A stretch of DNA of 64,000 nt, from NCBI RefSeq assembly GCF_019977735.1, contig NZ_AP025018.1, positions 3,534,001 to 3,598,000 on the forward strand, written 5' to 3'. How positions within the stretch are numbered: position 1 is the first letter of the stretch; every line of letters begins with the position of its first letter. Under the pieces are notes generated by a model, which was given only the letters and a program-made list of their open reading frames with translations, did not search any database and was not told the DNA's origin. This document shows positions 35,528-43,923 of this stretch, piece after piece. The translations under genes were made by a program, and so were the position numbers. The DNA comes from Calothrix sp. PCC 7716. GTDB taxonomy: Bacteria > Cyanobacteriota > Cyanobacteriia > Cyanobacteriales > Nostocaceae.

Positions 35528-35584
35528 AAGTATGGACGTGACATTAAGTATTAAGTATGGTGGGCATTGCCCACCTTACAAGTA

Positions 35585-36412
35585 CTACTGTAACCAATCA
35601 TACCAATCATTCAAACCCTGACCTGTTTGTGCAGAAACTTGAAAAACTTGAATTTGTGGATTGACTTGACGCGCGTATTCTATACATTTTTCGACATCAA
35701 ACTGTACATAAGGTAGCAAATCAAGTTTAGTGATAATCATTACCTGACTAGCACGAAACATATGAGGGTATTTAATTGGTTTATCTTCTCCTTCCGTCAC
35801 CGAAAGAATTACAACTTTTGCATTCTCACCCAAATCAAATAAAGCCGGACAAACAAGATTACCAACATTTTCAATCATCACAACCGAATTTAGAGGTGGG
35901 TTAAGCTGTTGTAAACCCTTATCAATCATTCCTGCATCTAAATGACAACCTGTTCCGGTGTTGATTTGTATAACTTTGCAGCCAGTATCTTGGATTTTTT
36001 GAGCATCATTAATTGTTTCTTGGTCGCCTTCAATCACGCTGATAGGTAATTTTTCCTTTAAATCTTTGATAGTGCGGGTAAGTAAAGTTGTTTTCCCGGC
36101 GCCTGGTGAACTCATCAAATTTAAAGCTAAAATATTGCGTCCCTTAAACCAACCGCGATTTTGAGCCGCAAGTAAATTATTTTTTGCTAAAATATCAGCT
36201 TCTACTGATATAGTCGTGCTGTGGACTTGGGCATGAATATGAGCAGGTTCATTATGATGGTGTGTATGAGTAACCACACTGCCATCAGGTAACACATGTG
36301 TATGATTATGATGATTATCATGATGGAGCGAATCAATCATAGCAACATGACCCGTTTCTAAATTAGTAACTTTTACATCTCCATCATCCGAACATCCACA
36401 ATCTACACACAT
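35585..36412 (-). CDS. hypB: Hydrogenase nickel incorporation GTPase HypB
   Basis: This 275-residue GTPase inserts nickel into [NiFe] hydrogenase together with HypA. The N-terminal CxxCxC motif (CVDCGC) is a high-affinity nickel site, followed by a His-rich tract (HHDNHHNHTH, THTHHHNEPAHIH) for metal storage. The G1 loop is SSPGAGKTT, with later IEGDQETINDA, VIENVGNLVCPA and ITKLDLLPY. The gene overlaps hypA by 10 bases. No hydrogenase structural genes are in the window. Confidence 0.95.
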   Translation of the reverse strand: MCVDCGCSDDGDVKVTNLETGHVAMIDSLHHDNHHNHTHVLPDGSVVTHTHHHNEPAHIHAQVHSTTISVEADILAKNNLLAAQNRGWFKGRNILALNLMSSPGAGKTTLLTRTIKDLKEKLPISVIEGDQETINDAQKIQDTGCKVIQINTGTGCHLDAGMIDKGLQQLNPPLNSVVMIENVGNLVCPALFDLGENAKVVILSVTEGEDKPIKYPHMFRASQVMIITKLDLLPYVQFDVEKCIEYARQVNPQIQVFQVSAQTGQGLNDWYDWLQ

Positions 36413-36744
36413 AATTCCTCTATCTCAATTTCTTTTATTTTTAACTCTTCACCAGCAATTAAATCTAACTCGGTACAACCACACGTACATCGACCAAAAG
36501 GCTTTTCAAGTAAAATTTGTGTACCGCAGTTGCGACAGTTTGCCAAACCAGGGATTTCTCTAATTTGCAACATGGCGCCTTCTAAAACAGTTCCCTGCGA
36601 GCAAATATCAAAACAAAATTTAATAGCATCAGGTAAAATAGCCGATAGCTTACCAACTTCTAATAAAACACGCTGCACTTTCTTACCTTCAGCATATTCA
36701 GAAACAATCGCTACAATATTTTGAGTAATACTCAACTCATGCAT
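36403..36744 (-). CDS. hypA: Hydrogenase nickel chaperone HypA
   Basis: This 113-residue protein begins M-H-E-L, whose His2 binds nickel. The zinc site is C-R-N-C in ANCRNCGTQ and CTCGC further on. It overlaps hypB (10 bases), forming an operon. hypE, usually a near neighbour upstream, is 7.2 kb away (43924-44994) on the same strand. Confidence 0.95.
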   Translation of the reverse strand: MHELSITQNIVAIVSEYAEGKKVQRVLLEVGKLSAILPDAIKFCFDICSQGTVLEGAMLQIREIPGLANCRNCGTQILLEKPFGRCTCGCTELDLIAGEELKIKEIEIEELCV

Positions 36745-37712
36745 ATCTACCGTAGGTTGGGTGGAACGTAGAGGAACCCAACATTTATATTATTATCACG
36801 CAATATTATTGGTAGTAGCTCTTGTAATTAATTTTGGCGCATTTGTAGCATAGGCGTCTCGCCTGTGCAGTAGATAATTTTTTTTACCACAGAGACGCAG
36901 AGAACACAGAGAGAAAAGAAAAAAAGATTTATTCACGTAAACGTAAACGTGGTGTTCCCGCAGGGTAGTTTTCCTTTATGTTAGTGTACCGTAGGTAAAT
37001 TGGCGCCAGATTGCTACAGTTAATATTTTAGAACCAAGTAGTATTTATCAGCTTTAGTCAAGAGTACACATGTTTTGAAGTTGGCGCCTACAGTATAGAT
37101 ATTGATTTATTGTAGAGCTAGTAAAGTCGGAAAATTTTCAGGAAGTTCAAATTCATCATATCCATCGATAGAGAAGCACTATTATTTTAACTAAATTTAG
37201 ATTGTTCTGATTCTACAAGTTGGGCAAGTTTGTAAGTAGCTTCATGTAGGTTAAGGATACGCACCAATCTTAAATCTCTATACGTTTATGAGCCGTGCAG
37301 AAATGACTGTAGAGCTTTATGTCACTTTAGATGGTACAGATAACCGCTTTGATGGGTGCCGCGCACACAAACATCTTACCCAAAGTTTAGTTATAAATTT
37401 AATAACGATGCACGTTAGCAACGTAATAACTTTTCGTTGGAAGCCTTTGGTTCGTTTGCTAACCTTCTTCGCAACAAGAAACTCCTAAGCAGGGGCGCCA
37501 TTATTAATCCTGAATACTAATATAGGTTATTATATTATCGTCCTTGATTTAACCGCCCATAAAATAACCATACAGCAGTTAAATTACTGAAATGTCTACA
37601 CTGTATTAGTTTGGTAATATTATGCTAGATATTATGATATAAGCGAATCTAATAACCGCCCAATTGACGGGCGGTAATAAAACGACGTATTATGATTTGA
37701 AGAGTTAACCAT
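36745..37712. other. Intergenic region, 968 bases, repeat-rich
   Basis: It contains a GTAGCATAGGCGTCTCGCCTGTGCAG palindrome (about 36847-36871), a CCACAGAG repeat (36886-36912), a CCCGCAGGGTAG fragment near 36958 and three GGCGCC sites. A minus-strand scrap at about 37120-37170 reads SIDGYDEFELPENFPTLLAL before a stop and may be a gene relic. The 66-codon plus-strand frame at 37288-37488 has no supporting features. This is the left edge of the accessory block that separates hypA from hypE. Confidence 0.5.
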
Positions 37713-37925
37713 ATGCCTGTGAGACTCAAAGTAAAAAATCTAAGGGTTAATCATCCAGATAAACCATCCCAGCGTTATATGGGTGATTTATTAGGAATGA
37801 CCGAATCTAATTACAGGAAGTTAGAATCTAACGTTTTAGAATCTATTAAGTTAGACCATTTGGACAAATTGACGGATTTTTTCAACTGCAATTTGGATGA
37901 AATATTAGAAAAAGTCAGCAACTAA
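37713..37925 (+). CDS. Small XRE/Cro-type HTH protein
   Basis: This 70-residue protein has the pattern SQRYMGDLLGMTESNYRKLE and IKLDHLDKLTDFFNCNLDEI, which is a Cro/C1-type helix-turn-helix. It is 14 bases upstream of the coiled-coil gene and likely cotranscribed; it could be its regulator or the antitoxin-like half of a pair. Function inferred from fold only. Confidence 0.75.
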   Translation: MPVRLKVKNLRVNHPDKPSQRYMGDLLGMTESNYRKLESNVLESIKLDHLDKLTDFFNCNLDEILEKVSN

Positions 37926-37939
37926 GGAATGTCACTATC

Positions 37940-38434
37940 ATGACTAACGCAAACAATGCCAATCAAGAAGTATACGCGCTTTTAGCAGAATTAGCACGTA
38001 AGCAACTACAGACAGAAACTAATTTACAGCGCACTCAGGAAAAAATTGACCGCACCCAAGAACAATTAGAACGTACCGAAGATCAATTACAACGCACCCA
38101 ACAGCAACTAGAACGTACTGAAGATCAATTACAACGCACCCAACAGCAACTAGAAACCACACAACAACAATTAAGCGCTACTCAATATGAAGTTGAATCG
38201 CTTACAAACGACGTTAACAGGGTACTAACGAGGAGTGTTGTACTGGATGAAGTTGTTTTAGAACTTAGGGATACTCAAAGTATTTTACAAATGAATCAAG
38301 AGATTATGCAACGAAATTTTGAACAACATCAAAATGATTTTAGAGAAAATCAACGTACAACTAATGCAGCATTAAATAGCCTTGAAGCAATTAATTTAAG
38401 GTTAATACAGATTATCACTGGCGACCAAAATTAG
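37940..38434 (+). CDS. Coiled-coil protein with internal 14-residue repeats
   Basis: This 164-residue protein is mostly Gln/Glu/Arg/Thr. The segment from about residue 30 repeats the phrase QLERTEDQLQRTQQ two to three times, encoded by near-identical 42-base DNA repeats (about 38063-38152), which shows recent expansion. The C-terminal half (DTQSILQMNQEIMQRNFEQH) is a further coiled coil. No signal or membrane segment. Function unknown; partner of the upstream HTH gene by proximity. Confidence 0.72.
   Translation: MTNANNANQEVYALLAELARKQLQTETNLQRTQEKIDRTQEQLERTEDQLQRTQQQLERTEDQLQRTQQQLETTQQQLSATQYEVESLTNDVNRVLTRSVVLDEVVLELRDTQSILQMNQEIMQRNFEQHQNDFRENQRTTNAALNSLEAINLRLIQIITGDQN
38063..38152 (+). 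repeat. 42-bp in-frame tandem repeat in coiled-coil gene
   Basis: The unit CAATTAGAACGTACCGAAGA... recurs with a period of 42 bases and only silent-looking differences, giving a 14-residue protein repeat. Confidence 0.7.
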
Positions 38435-38484
38435 TTTCAAAATAAAACATACAACCAATAACTTTTAATAATGCTCTGCTAAGT

Positions 38485-38961
38485 TTAAGCTTCTCGTACT
38501 AAAATTACAAAAGTTTCACCCTGTGGCTGGTGTTCAAAAGTATCAATAGGACGAAAACCTGCTTTACTCCATACCCGAAGCGCGCGCTGATTAAACGTTG
38601 CAATTGTAACCCGAAACAGAGGAGCATTAAATTCTCTTAAAGCGAAATTTAAAACTGCTGATACGTAATAATTTCCACGACCTTGCCCTGTCATATCAGG
38701 ACGAATACCCATTCCAATATCGAGAGCAAGCGCGCTGTAATTACCTCCATCAACTTGCCCGTCTTTTCCAAAACTACAAAAGCCAATAAATTCCAGCTTC
38801 TCAAATATACCTTAGAAGTTGTTTTGAGGGTCAAGAAAGTATTGTACGTTTTGTTCGATTTCATCGGAATTCAAATTATAGAAGTTTAGTGGCGCCTCAT
38901 AATGCCAGAGAGCGCAAGCACGCGCGTTGATTTCATCCAACTGTTGAATGTTTAAAGACAT
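38485..38961 (-). pseudogene. GNAT acetyltransferase gene broken by one in-frame TAA
   Basis: ATG at 38961 opens MSLNIQQLDEINARACALWH ... FLDPQNNF, then TAA at 38814-38812, and the same frame continues GIFEKLEFIGFCSFGKDGQV ... IGMGIRPDMTGQGRGNYYVS (acetyl-CoA loop GQGRG) ... VWSKAGFRPI to 38485. Codon 50 was probably TAT or TAC (NNFYGIFEK). The 158-residue whole is a normal GNAT. An ATG at 38712 could express only the last 75 residues. A single sequencing error is the alternative. Confidence 0.8.
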
Positions 38962-39026
38962 TTGTACGTTCTGTATCGTTAATATCAGTTGTTTGAATCA
39001 AAGGTGCCTATCTCAAACCTCAACTT

Positions 39027-39545
39027 TTACTTTGGTTGTAACTCTTTGCCTTTCTTACGTCTACGCCATTGTTCAGCGATTTTTTTAACTTCTTCAATCT
39101 CATCAAAATCTACTTTTACAAACGCATCATCAAACTCTATACCTAAAGCTGTGCTAATTTCAAGAATTTCACTAAAACTGGCAAATCTATAATTTTTTGC
39201 TTCATACTCTTTAATTTTTTCTTCTTCAAACCCTATTATATCAGCCAATTCTTTGTAGCTCATTTTTGCAGCAATGCGAGCTTTAACCAGGGTGTCTGGA
39301 AGCTTATTAAAATTTTCTACTTTTATTCTTATTGATTGTTTATTTTCACAATTGATTAAAGTTTCATATTCACTAATTTCTTTTTGTAAAGCCATTAAAT
39401 GAGACTTTTTAACATCAATATCAGATTGCCAGCTTTCAGGATTATTTTGCCTCCATGCCTCATCCTGCTGTATCACTGATATAGAATATTCAAATTTTTT
39501 TGCACATTCTTTACTATAATTATATTCTTTTTCATTCTTTATCAT
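39027..39545 (-). CDS. HTH regulator, putative antitoxin partner of the nucleotidyltransferase
   Basis: ATG at 39545 overlaps the upstream stop as ATGA, so translation is coupled. The 172-residue protein has an N-terminal helical, charged region and a C-terminal XRE HTH: KARIAAKMSYKELADIIGFE and EEKIKEYEAKNYRFAS, followed by SEILEISTALGIEFDDAF. It is a likely DNA-binding autoregulator or antitoxin for the adjacent nucleotidyltransferase-like protein. The pairing is seen; the toxin-antitoxin role is inferred. Confidence 0.75.
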   Translation of the reverse strand: MIKNEKEYNYSKECAKKFEYSISVIQQDEAWRQNNPESWQSDIDVKKSHLMALQKEISEYETLINCENKQSIRIKVENFNKLPDTLVKARIAAKMSYKELADIIGFEEEKIKEYEAKNYRFASFSEILEISTALGIEFDDAFVKVDFDEIEEVKKIAEQWRRRKKGKELQPK

Positions 39546-39988
39546 GATTCCCACCTCATTAAATCAATAGCAATAATTCCTTTCCGATTTTGCATTCTGT
39601 CACGCTGGAAGAAATCAAATGAATTTAAGCCCAAATCGCCCACGGGTTCATCTGACCGATATAATTCACCTCTATATTTAGACTTTTGTGCTTGACTATT
39701 ATAAGATGTGAATATCGGGAGCGCATTTTTTCGCAGATAATCCATATCAACTTCTTCCGTGTCCCAGCAGGCATCAAAATCATTCGGGTCTGGTTCACGA
39801 GTGACAAAACTACCGTTTATATAAATAGTTCTACAACCAGCTTCTTGTAATTGCTTCATTGCCAATTCGAGACCAGTTATCATACGCTGCCTTTGTACAG
39901 TATAACCAAATCTCTCTACAAATTCTTCCCATTCGCAAAAATGTACCCCTACTGGTAAGTTCCCGTTTTCATCAAAGTCTGGAATCAT
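39542..39988 (-). CDS. Nucleotidyltransferase-like protein (DUF6932 type), putative toxin
   Basis: This 148-residue protein has the minimal nucleotidyltransferase signature: YINGSFVTREPDPNDFDACWD, that is G-S-(x)n-D-x-D-x with D at positions expected for metal binding. The start MIPDFDENGNLPVGVHFCEW is characteristic of the family. Relatives are encoded next to HTH proteins. Small NTases such as MNT, MenT and AbiEii act as toxins or modifiers of tRNA or protein. It ends in the ATGA overlap with the HTH gene. Confidence 0.75.
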   Translation of the reverse strand: MIPDFDENGNLPVGVHFCEWEEFVERFGYTVQRQRMITGLELAMKQLQEAGCRTIYINGSFVTREPDPNDFDACWDTEEVDMDYLRKNALPIFTSYNSQAQKSKYRGELYRSDEPVGDLGLNSFDFFQRDRMQNRKGIIAIDLMRWES

Positions 39989-40078
39989 GTATCACGCCCT
40001 CACATTTTTCAATTCTCGAATGTGAATGGCTAAATTTGCTTAAAATCTCAACAAAAATCAATATAAACATATTAACTA

Positions 40079-41863
40079 TTAACTAATTCTAAAAACCTTT
40101 CCTTTGGGAACAAAAGGTAAGTATCTTTGTGCGGGGAGCAAAAAAGCGTGTTCTCGGCGTATGTGTAAGCGGTCACAAAATCCATCAGTGATAATTAGTA
40201 AGGGTCCATCTTTGGGAAAATCGGATGCTGCTTCTAACATATCGATTCCTGGTTGTAATACTGTACCACCTCGACCTTTTACTTGAACTCGCTCTGCAAG
40301 AGTTTCCGGCGCCATATATCCTTGATCGTAAGCAAATGCATCACAGAAAATAACCCGCACATAAGGAACGTCATGAGAAATACTGTAACTAGCAATGGCG
40401 CCTAAAGCTTTCCCTAATAATTCCCGCTCCATTGAGCCAGAAGTATCTAAAATTACTCCAAATGTTCGACCTTCTTCGGCACTGCTATCAGGTATGTAAC
40501 GAGGACGGGGAATATCTGGAGTTGAAGATTGGCGCCGACTTGGACGCGCGTATGACCTAACTTGAACTAATGGCGAAAAATAATTATCAAACCATCTTGC
40601 TAATTCCACATCCCAAGGAATTGGAGGATGATTTAAAGCGCGAATCTCTTCGACTAACCCCAAGGGGAGAAAACCTCTGTTTTGTTCGTGATGATAAATA
40701 AGTCCTTGATTTAAACAACGACGATAAAAATCATCTAGTGCCATACCATCATCAGAAGTCCACCATTCAGGTGTTCCCCTCTCTAAAATGTCACATTGCC
40801 CAACACCTCGCAATGTTGCTAGTTTACGGAAGCGTCGTAAATCTGTAACTATTTGGTCATAGATAGCTTCGGCAGACAAACCTTTTAAGTCGGGGTCGTA
40901 TAACAAACCAAATTTTGGTAATTCTCCTAAACCCATTTCTATCAGCCAAGAGTTAATTACATAATCACAAGCAACGTTCCAAAAGTAAAAGTCTCTTCCT
41001 TGGCGTCGCATATCATGTCTCAACCCTACATGCAATAACTCGTGTGCCATTACAAAACGACATTCTTGGTCATCAAGGTTAGCAGCAGGGTTAATAAAAA
41101 TTTCTTTGTTTTGAATATCGACAGCAGCTACAGAAATATCTAAACGTTGACAAACTAACGGGTCTTCGATAATTTCAAAGTTTGCTGCTAAGGCGCCTAA
41201 TAAAGGATAGCTGTTAATAAACCATGACTTTGCTCTATTTGCAGGAGTATCTTTTTCAATATTTGCTCCCAAAAAAGGTTCGCGTCCTCCAGCAACATTT
41301 ACTGCGCTTGTAACAGCACGAATTAAGCCTTTGCCAAAACTTGCTTGCCAGTCAAAGTTTCGACTTAGATAGTAATTATTATTTTTAGTAGACTCTATAA
41401 TCATATCAATAAAGTTATACCCAGGAATGCCATTTTGGCAAAATTCCTGATATAAACTTTCTTCATTACGAGTCGCAAAATTAAGGGTGAAATTATATTC
41501 ATCTGGAACGCGACCTAATTTTAAGTCATTCAAGAATTTAGCTATAAAGTAATTACAAGCGGCATTCCATTCTCGAAAATTAGTTTTTTGCTGAAAGTGA
41601 CCAAATCCTAGATGTAATAAACAATGAGCTAGTACATACGCCCACTCTTCTTTTGAACCGCGTCTGGTAGGATGTACATGAATGGCGCCGTTACTTGTAA
41701 CAACAGCCCAACCTTGAGGTGGACATTTATTCCCTTCTCTACGTATAATATCAGCACGGTAAATTAGCTCAGTAAACATGGGATGCTGGCGGATAATTGC
41801 ACATCCTTCATTAAAATTAATTAATGCAATATCCTTGCCTGGTTGCTTCTTTTTACTTGCCAT
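40079..41863 (-). CDS. Zincin-like / VWA domain protein, partner of MoxR ATPase
   Basis: I start at ATG 41863 (MASKKKQPGKD), inside an 11-base overlap with the upstream ATPase gene. Of 594 residues the N-terminal part is an internal duplication: AHCLLHLGFGH (H80, H84, H89) with WNAACNYFI after it, and AHELLHVGLRH (H274, E275, H278, H283) with WNVACDYVI after it. Only the second keeps the HExxH glutamate. The C-terminus is a VWA-like domain with the MIDAS motif DTSGSMERE and later ITDGFCDR. This matches DUF2201-type proteins, which are paired with MoxR AAA+ chaperones. Exact target unknown. Confidence 0.8.
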   Translation of the reverse strand: MASKKKQPGKDIALINFNEGCAIIRQHPMFTELIYRADIIRREGNKCPPQGWAVVTSNGAIHVHPTRRGSKEEWAYVLAHCLLHLGFGHFQQKTNFREWNAACNYFIAKFLNDLKLGRVPDEYNFTLNFATRNEESLYQEFCQNGIPGYNFIDMIIESTKNNNYYLSRNFDWQASFGKGLIRAVTSAVNVAGGREPFLGANIEKDTPANRAKSWFINSYPLLGALAANFEIIEDPLVCQRLDISVAAVDIQNKEIFINPAANLDDQECRFVMAHELLHVGLRHDMRRQGRDFYFWNVACDYVINSWLIEMGLGELPKFGLLYDPDLKGLSAEAIYDQIVTDLRRFRKLATLRGVGQCDILERGTPEWWTSDDGMALDDFYRRCLNQGLIYHHEQNRGFLPLGLVEEIRALNHPPIPWDVELARWFDNYFSPLVQVRSYARPSRRQSSTPDIPRPRYIPDSSAEEGRTFGVILDTSGSMERELLGKALGAIASYSISHDVPYVRVIFCDAFAYDQGYMAPETLAERVQVKGRGGTVLQPGIDMLEAASDFPKDGPLLIITDGFCDRLHIRREHAFLLPAQRYLPFVPKGKVFRIS

Positions 41864-42917
41864 TTTCTTTTTGTACCAAACGCGGCAAATCTCTAACAAT
41901 TTCTACCATCAGCCAACTTGGTAAAGCATCTCCTTTTTCTGGTTGAGAAACAACCATTTGGGCAATCTCTAAACTAATAGAAGCTAGTTCTTTCAGCAGT
42001 CCTTTTGCACGATGAGCTAAATCTTTATGATTACCTGTAGCTATTTTTTGTTCTTGAGGTAATTCTTTGATAAGTTGCGCGCGTAATGACTGTGCCAAGA
42101 AATATAAAACATCCCTGTCTTCTGGCTGATGAGGCCAACTAATATCTCCTTTGAGAATAGCACTCAGTTGATACTTACTTTTAATTTGTTTGATAAACCC
42201 TTTAAACTGAGTCGCATGGTGGGGAGATAAACAGCCAATAGCCAAAACTTCCAGCCAATCATCAGTAATACGCTCACCAAATTCATGAAGAGCATCGCTT
42301 AACATATGCCAAGAACGTGGTGTAGAAAAAGTTTCTTCATGTTTGGGAGGTTGACTCCACAAATGGTCGGGACGAGTTTGGATATATTCAATTACCCAAG
42401 GATGAATGTTATTATTTTTTGCCCATTCTAACCAATCGCGATGCGAAGCTTTTAAATGCACGTGAATCATCCGGTTGAGCAACGCAGAAGACATCGGCTT
42501 AACAATGGCACTATCAGACGCGCGATTCCCGGCGCCGATTACAATAGAACCAGCAGGAAGATGATACTCACCAATCCGACGTTCGTGAATAAGACTATAA
42601 AATGCTTTTTGTACCTCGTGAGAACAAGCATTTAGTTCGTCCAAGAACAAACAGTACGGTTCCTCGCGGGCAATAATTCGTGGCGGACAGAAGCGACTTG
42701 TTCCATCCATAATTTGTGGTACACCGATTAAATCTTCCGGCGCCAGTTGGCTACCAAGCAATGAAACACATGGTATTCCTACCTCTTTTGCAAATTCTTC
42801 CACCAAAGATGATTTACCTATTCCTGGCGCCCCCCAAATAAACACTGGTCGTACTACAGCCACATTCAGCAGAAACTCGGATAGTTGTTTTTGGGTAAGT
42901 GCAATTGCTGGGTTCAT
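41853..42917 (-). CDS. MoxR-type AAA+ ATPase
   Basis: This 354-residue ATPase has Walker A GAPGIGKSSL (about residues 29-38), Walker B CLFLDELNA, sensor-1 VIGAGNRASDS and the arginine-finger region ALLNRMIHVHL. It overlaps the VWA/zincin gene by 11 bases. MoxR-VWA pairs mature or insert cofactors into client complexes. Being next to hyp genes could be accidental because the block looks inserted. Confidence 0.88.
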   Translation of the reverse strand: MNPAIALTQKQLSEFLLNVAVVRPVFIWGAPGIGKSSLVEEFAKEVGIPCVSLLGSQLAPEDLIGVPQIMDGTSRFCPPRIIAREEPYCLFLDELNACSHEVQKAFYSLIHERRIGEYHLPAGSIVIGAGNRASDSAIVKPMSSALLNRMIHVHLKASHRDWLEWAKNNNIHPWVIEYIQTRPDHLWSQPPKHEETFSTPRSWHMLSDALHEFGERITDDWLEVLAIGCLSPHHATQFKGFIKQIKSKYQLSAILKGDISWPHQPEDRDVLYFLAQSLRAQLIKELPQEQKIATGNHKDLAHRAKGLLKELASISLEIAQMVVSQPEKGDALPSWLMVEIVRDLPRLVQKENGK

Positions 42918-43668
42918 TCAATACCAATTTGTATAGATTTATATAATTTTTAAATGTATCTTTTTTACAACACGTTGCAAGAGCATGATTCCGGATTAAT
43001 TAGAACGGCATCTGTCATATACATCGCTTATAGCGTGCCAAGGTTGCTTACTGCATCAAAACCTAAAATCATTATATTGATTTTAGCTTGCTCCGTCAGA
43101 AGCTTATCTTGAAGCGTGACAGGTGAGTATAAAGGTTCATTCTGCTTGAATTAAATGTGCCTGATTTAAACCTAGTTATCCAATAAAAAATTTACCACCT
43201 CAACCTTTTACTTGAACTCGTTCTGCAAGAGTTTCCGGCACCTGTGATATATATATAGTTTATTATAATTTATTAAATATTATTGACAAGTGCTGATTTA
43301 ATAATTAGGACTTTATCGTTTTGATGAAATGCGGGTTTGAGTCAAAATCTTAAAACCTATAATTATATTATTTTAGGATAAGAATTATCGATATATCTTT
43401 TAAAGATATCAGTTTTTTATAAATCACTGACTGTGGTTAGATGGTTAAAGAAAAGCTAACAAGCAGCAATAATTTAGAATAAAGCTATGCTTACATCCAC
43501 ATTTAAATTACGACCCGAAAATAAACTTACTTAATAATTAATATACGCAATCTCACTTAGAATAGTTTGCAAGGGCATTATTCCGCTCAAATCTCTATAA
43601 TAATTGCTTTTAACTTGCGCTTAATCGCTTAAAAAGCTATACTGTAGAGGTACTAGCACAATTGATAC
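42918..43668. other. Intergenic region, 751 bases, with a stray fragment of the VWA gene
   Basis: AT-rich, no open frame of note. The only recognisable content is a 50-base near-copy of the VWA gene (43190-43241), described separately. Confidence 0.6.
43190..43241 (-). repeat. Duplicated scrap of the VWA gene
   Basis: TACCACCTCAACCTTTTACT and the next ~30 bases match 40264-40312 inside the VWA gene with about three substitutions. One of them changes GGCGCC to GGCACC. It codes for nothing here. Confidence 0.75.
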
Positions 43669-43854
43669 ATGATAACTTACAAATGTACGCGCAATAAACC
43701 TTATATTAACGATATTGCACGCAAAACTGAAATTGCCTCTCGCCAAGGGCACTATATCAAAGCTAACTCTATAGAAGATGCAATCGCACAAATGGAAAAA
43801 AAGTTTCCCAATGAAAAGAATATAGGATTTACAGCTGAAGAGTGGGAAGACTAG
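43669..43854 (+). CDS. Small conserved cyanobacterial protein
   Basis: This 61-residue protein (MITYKCTRNKPYINDIARKT ...) is basic at the N-terminus with a C-terminal helix (SIEDAIAQMEKKFPNEK) ending GFTAEEWED. It looks like a cyanobacterial conserved hypothetical family; no function known. Codon usage is ordinary and it stands alone between the accessory block and hypE. Confidence 0.55.
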   Translation: MITYKCTRNKPYINDIARKTEIASRQGHYIKANSIEDAIAQMEKKFPNEKNIGFTAEEWED

Positions 43855-43923
43855 TTAGTGATACCATAAGCTTGGTAGCATTGATATCAAGCTATCAAGT
43901 CCTTTATGTAGCAATATCCAAAA

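Noticed and set aside
37288-37488. 66-codon frame between hypA and the XRE gene
   Set aside because: No ribosome-binding site, no domain pattern and many rare-looking residues; probably chance.
38989-39192. 67-codon plus-strand frame
   Set aside because: It is antisense to the HTH gene at 39027-39545, which has the ATGA coupling and an HTH pattern.
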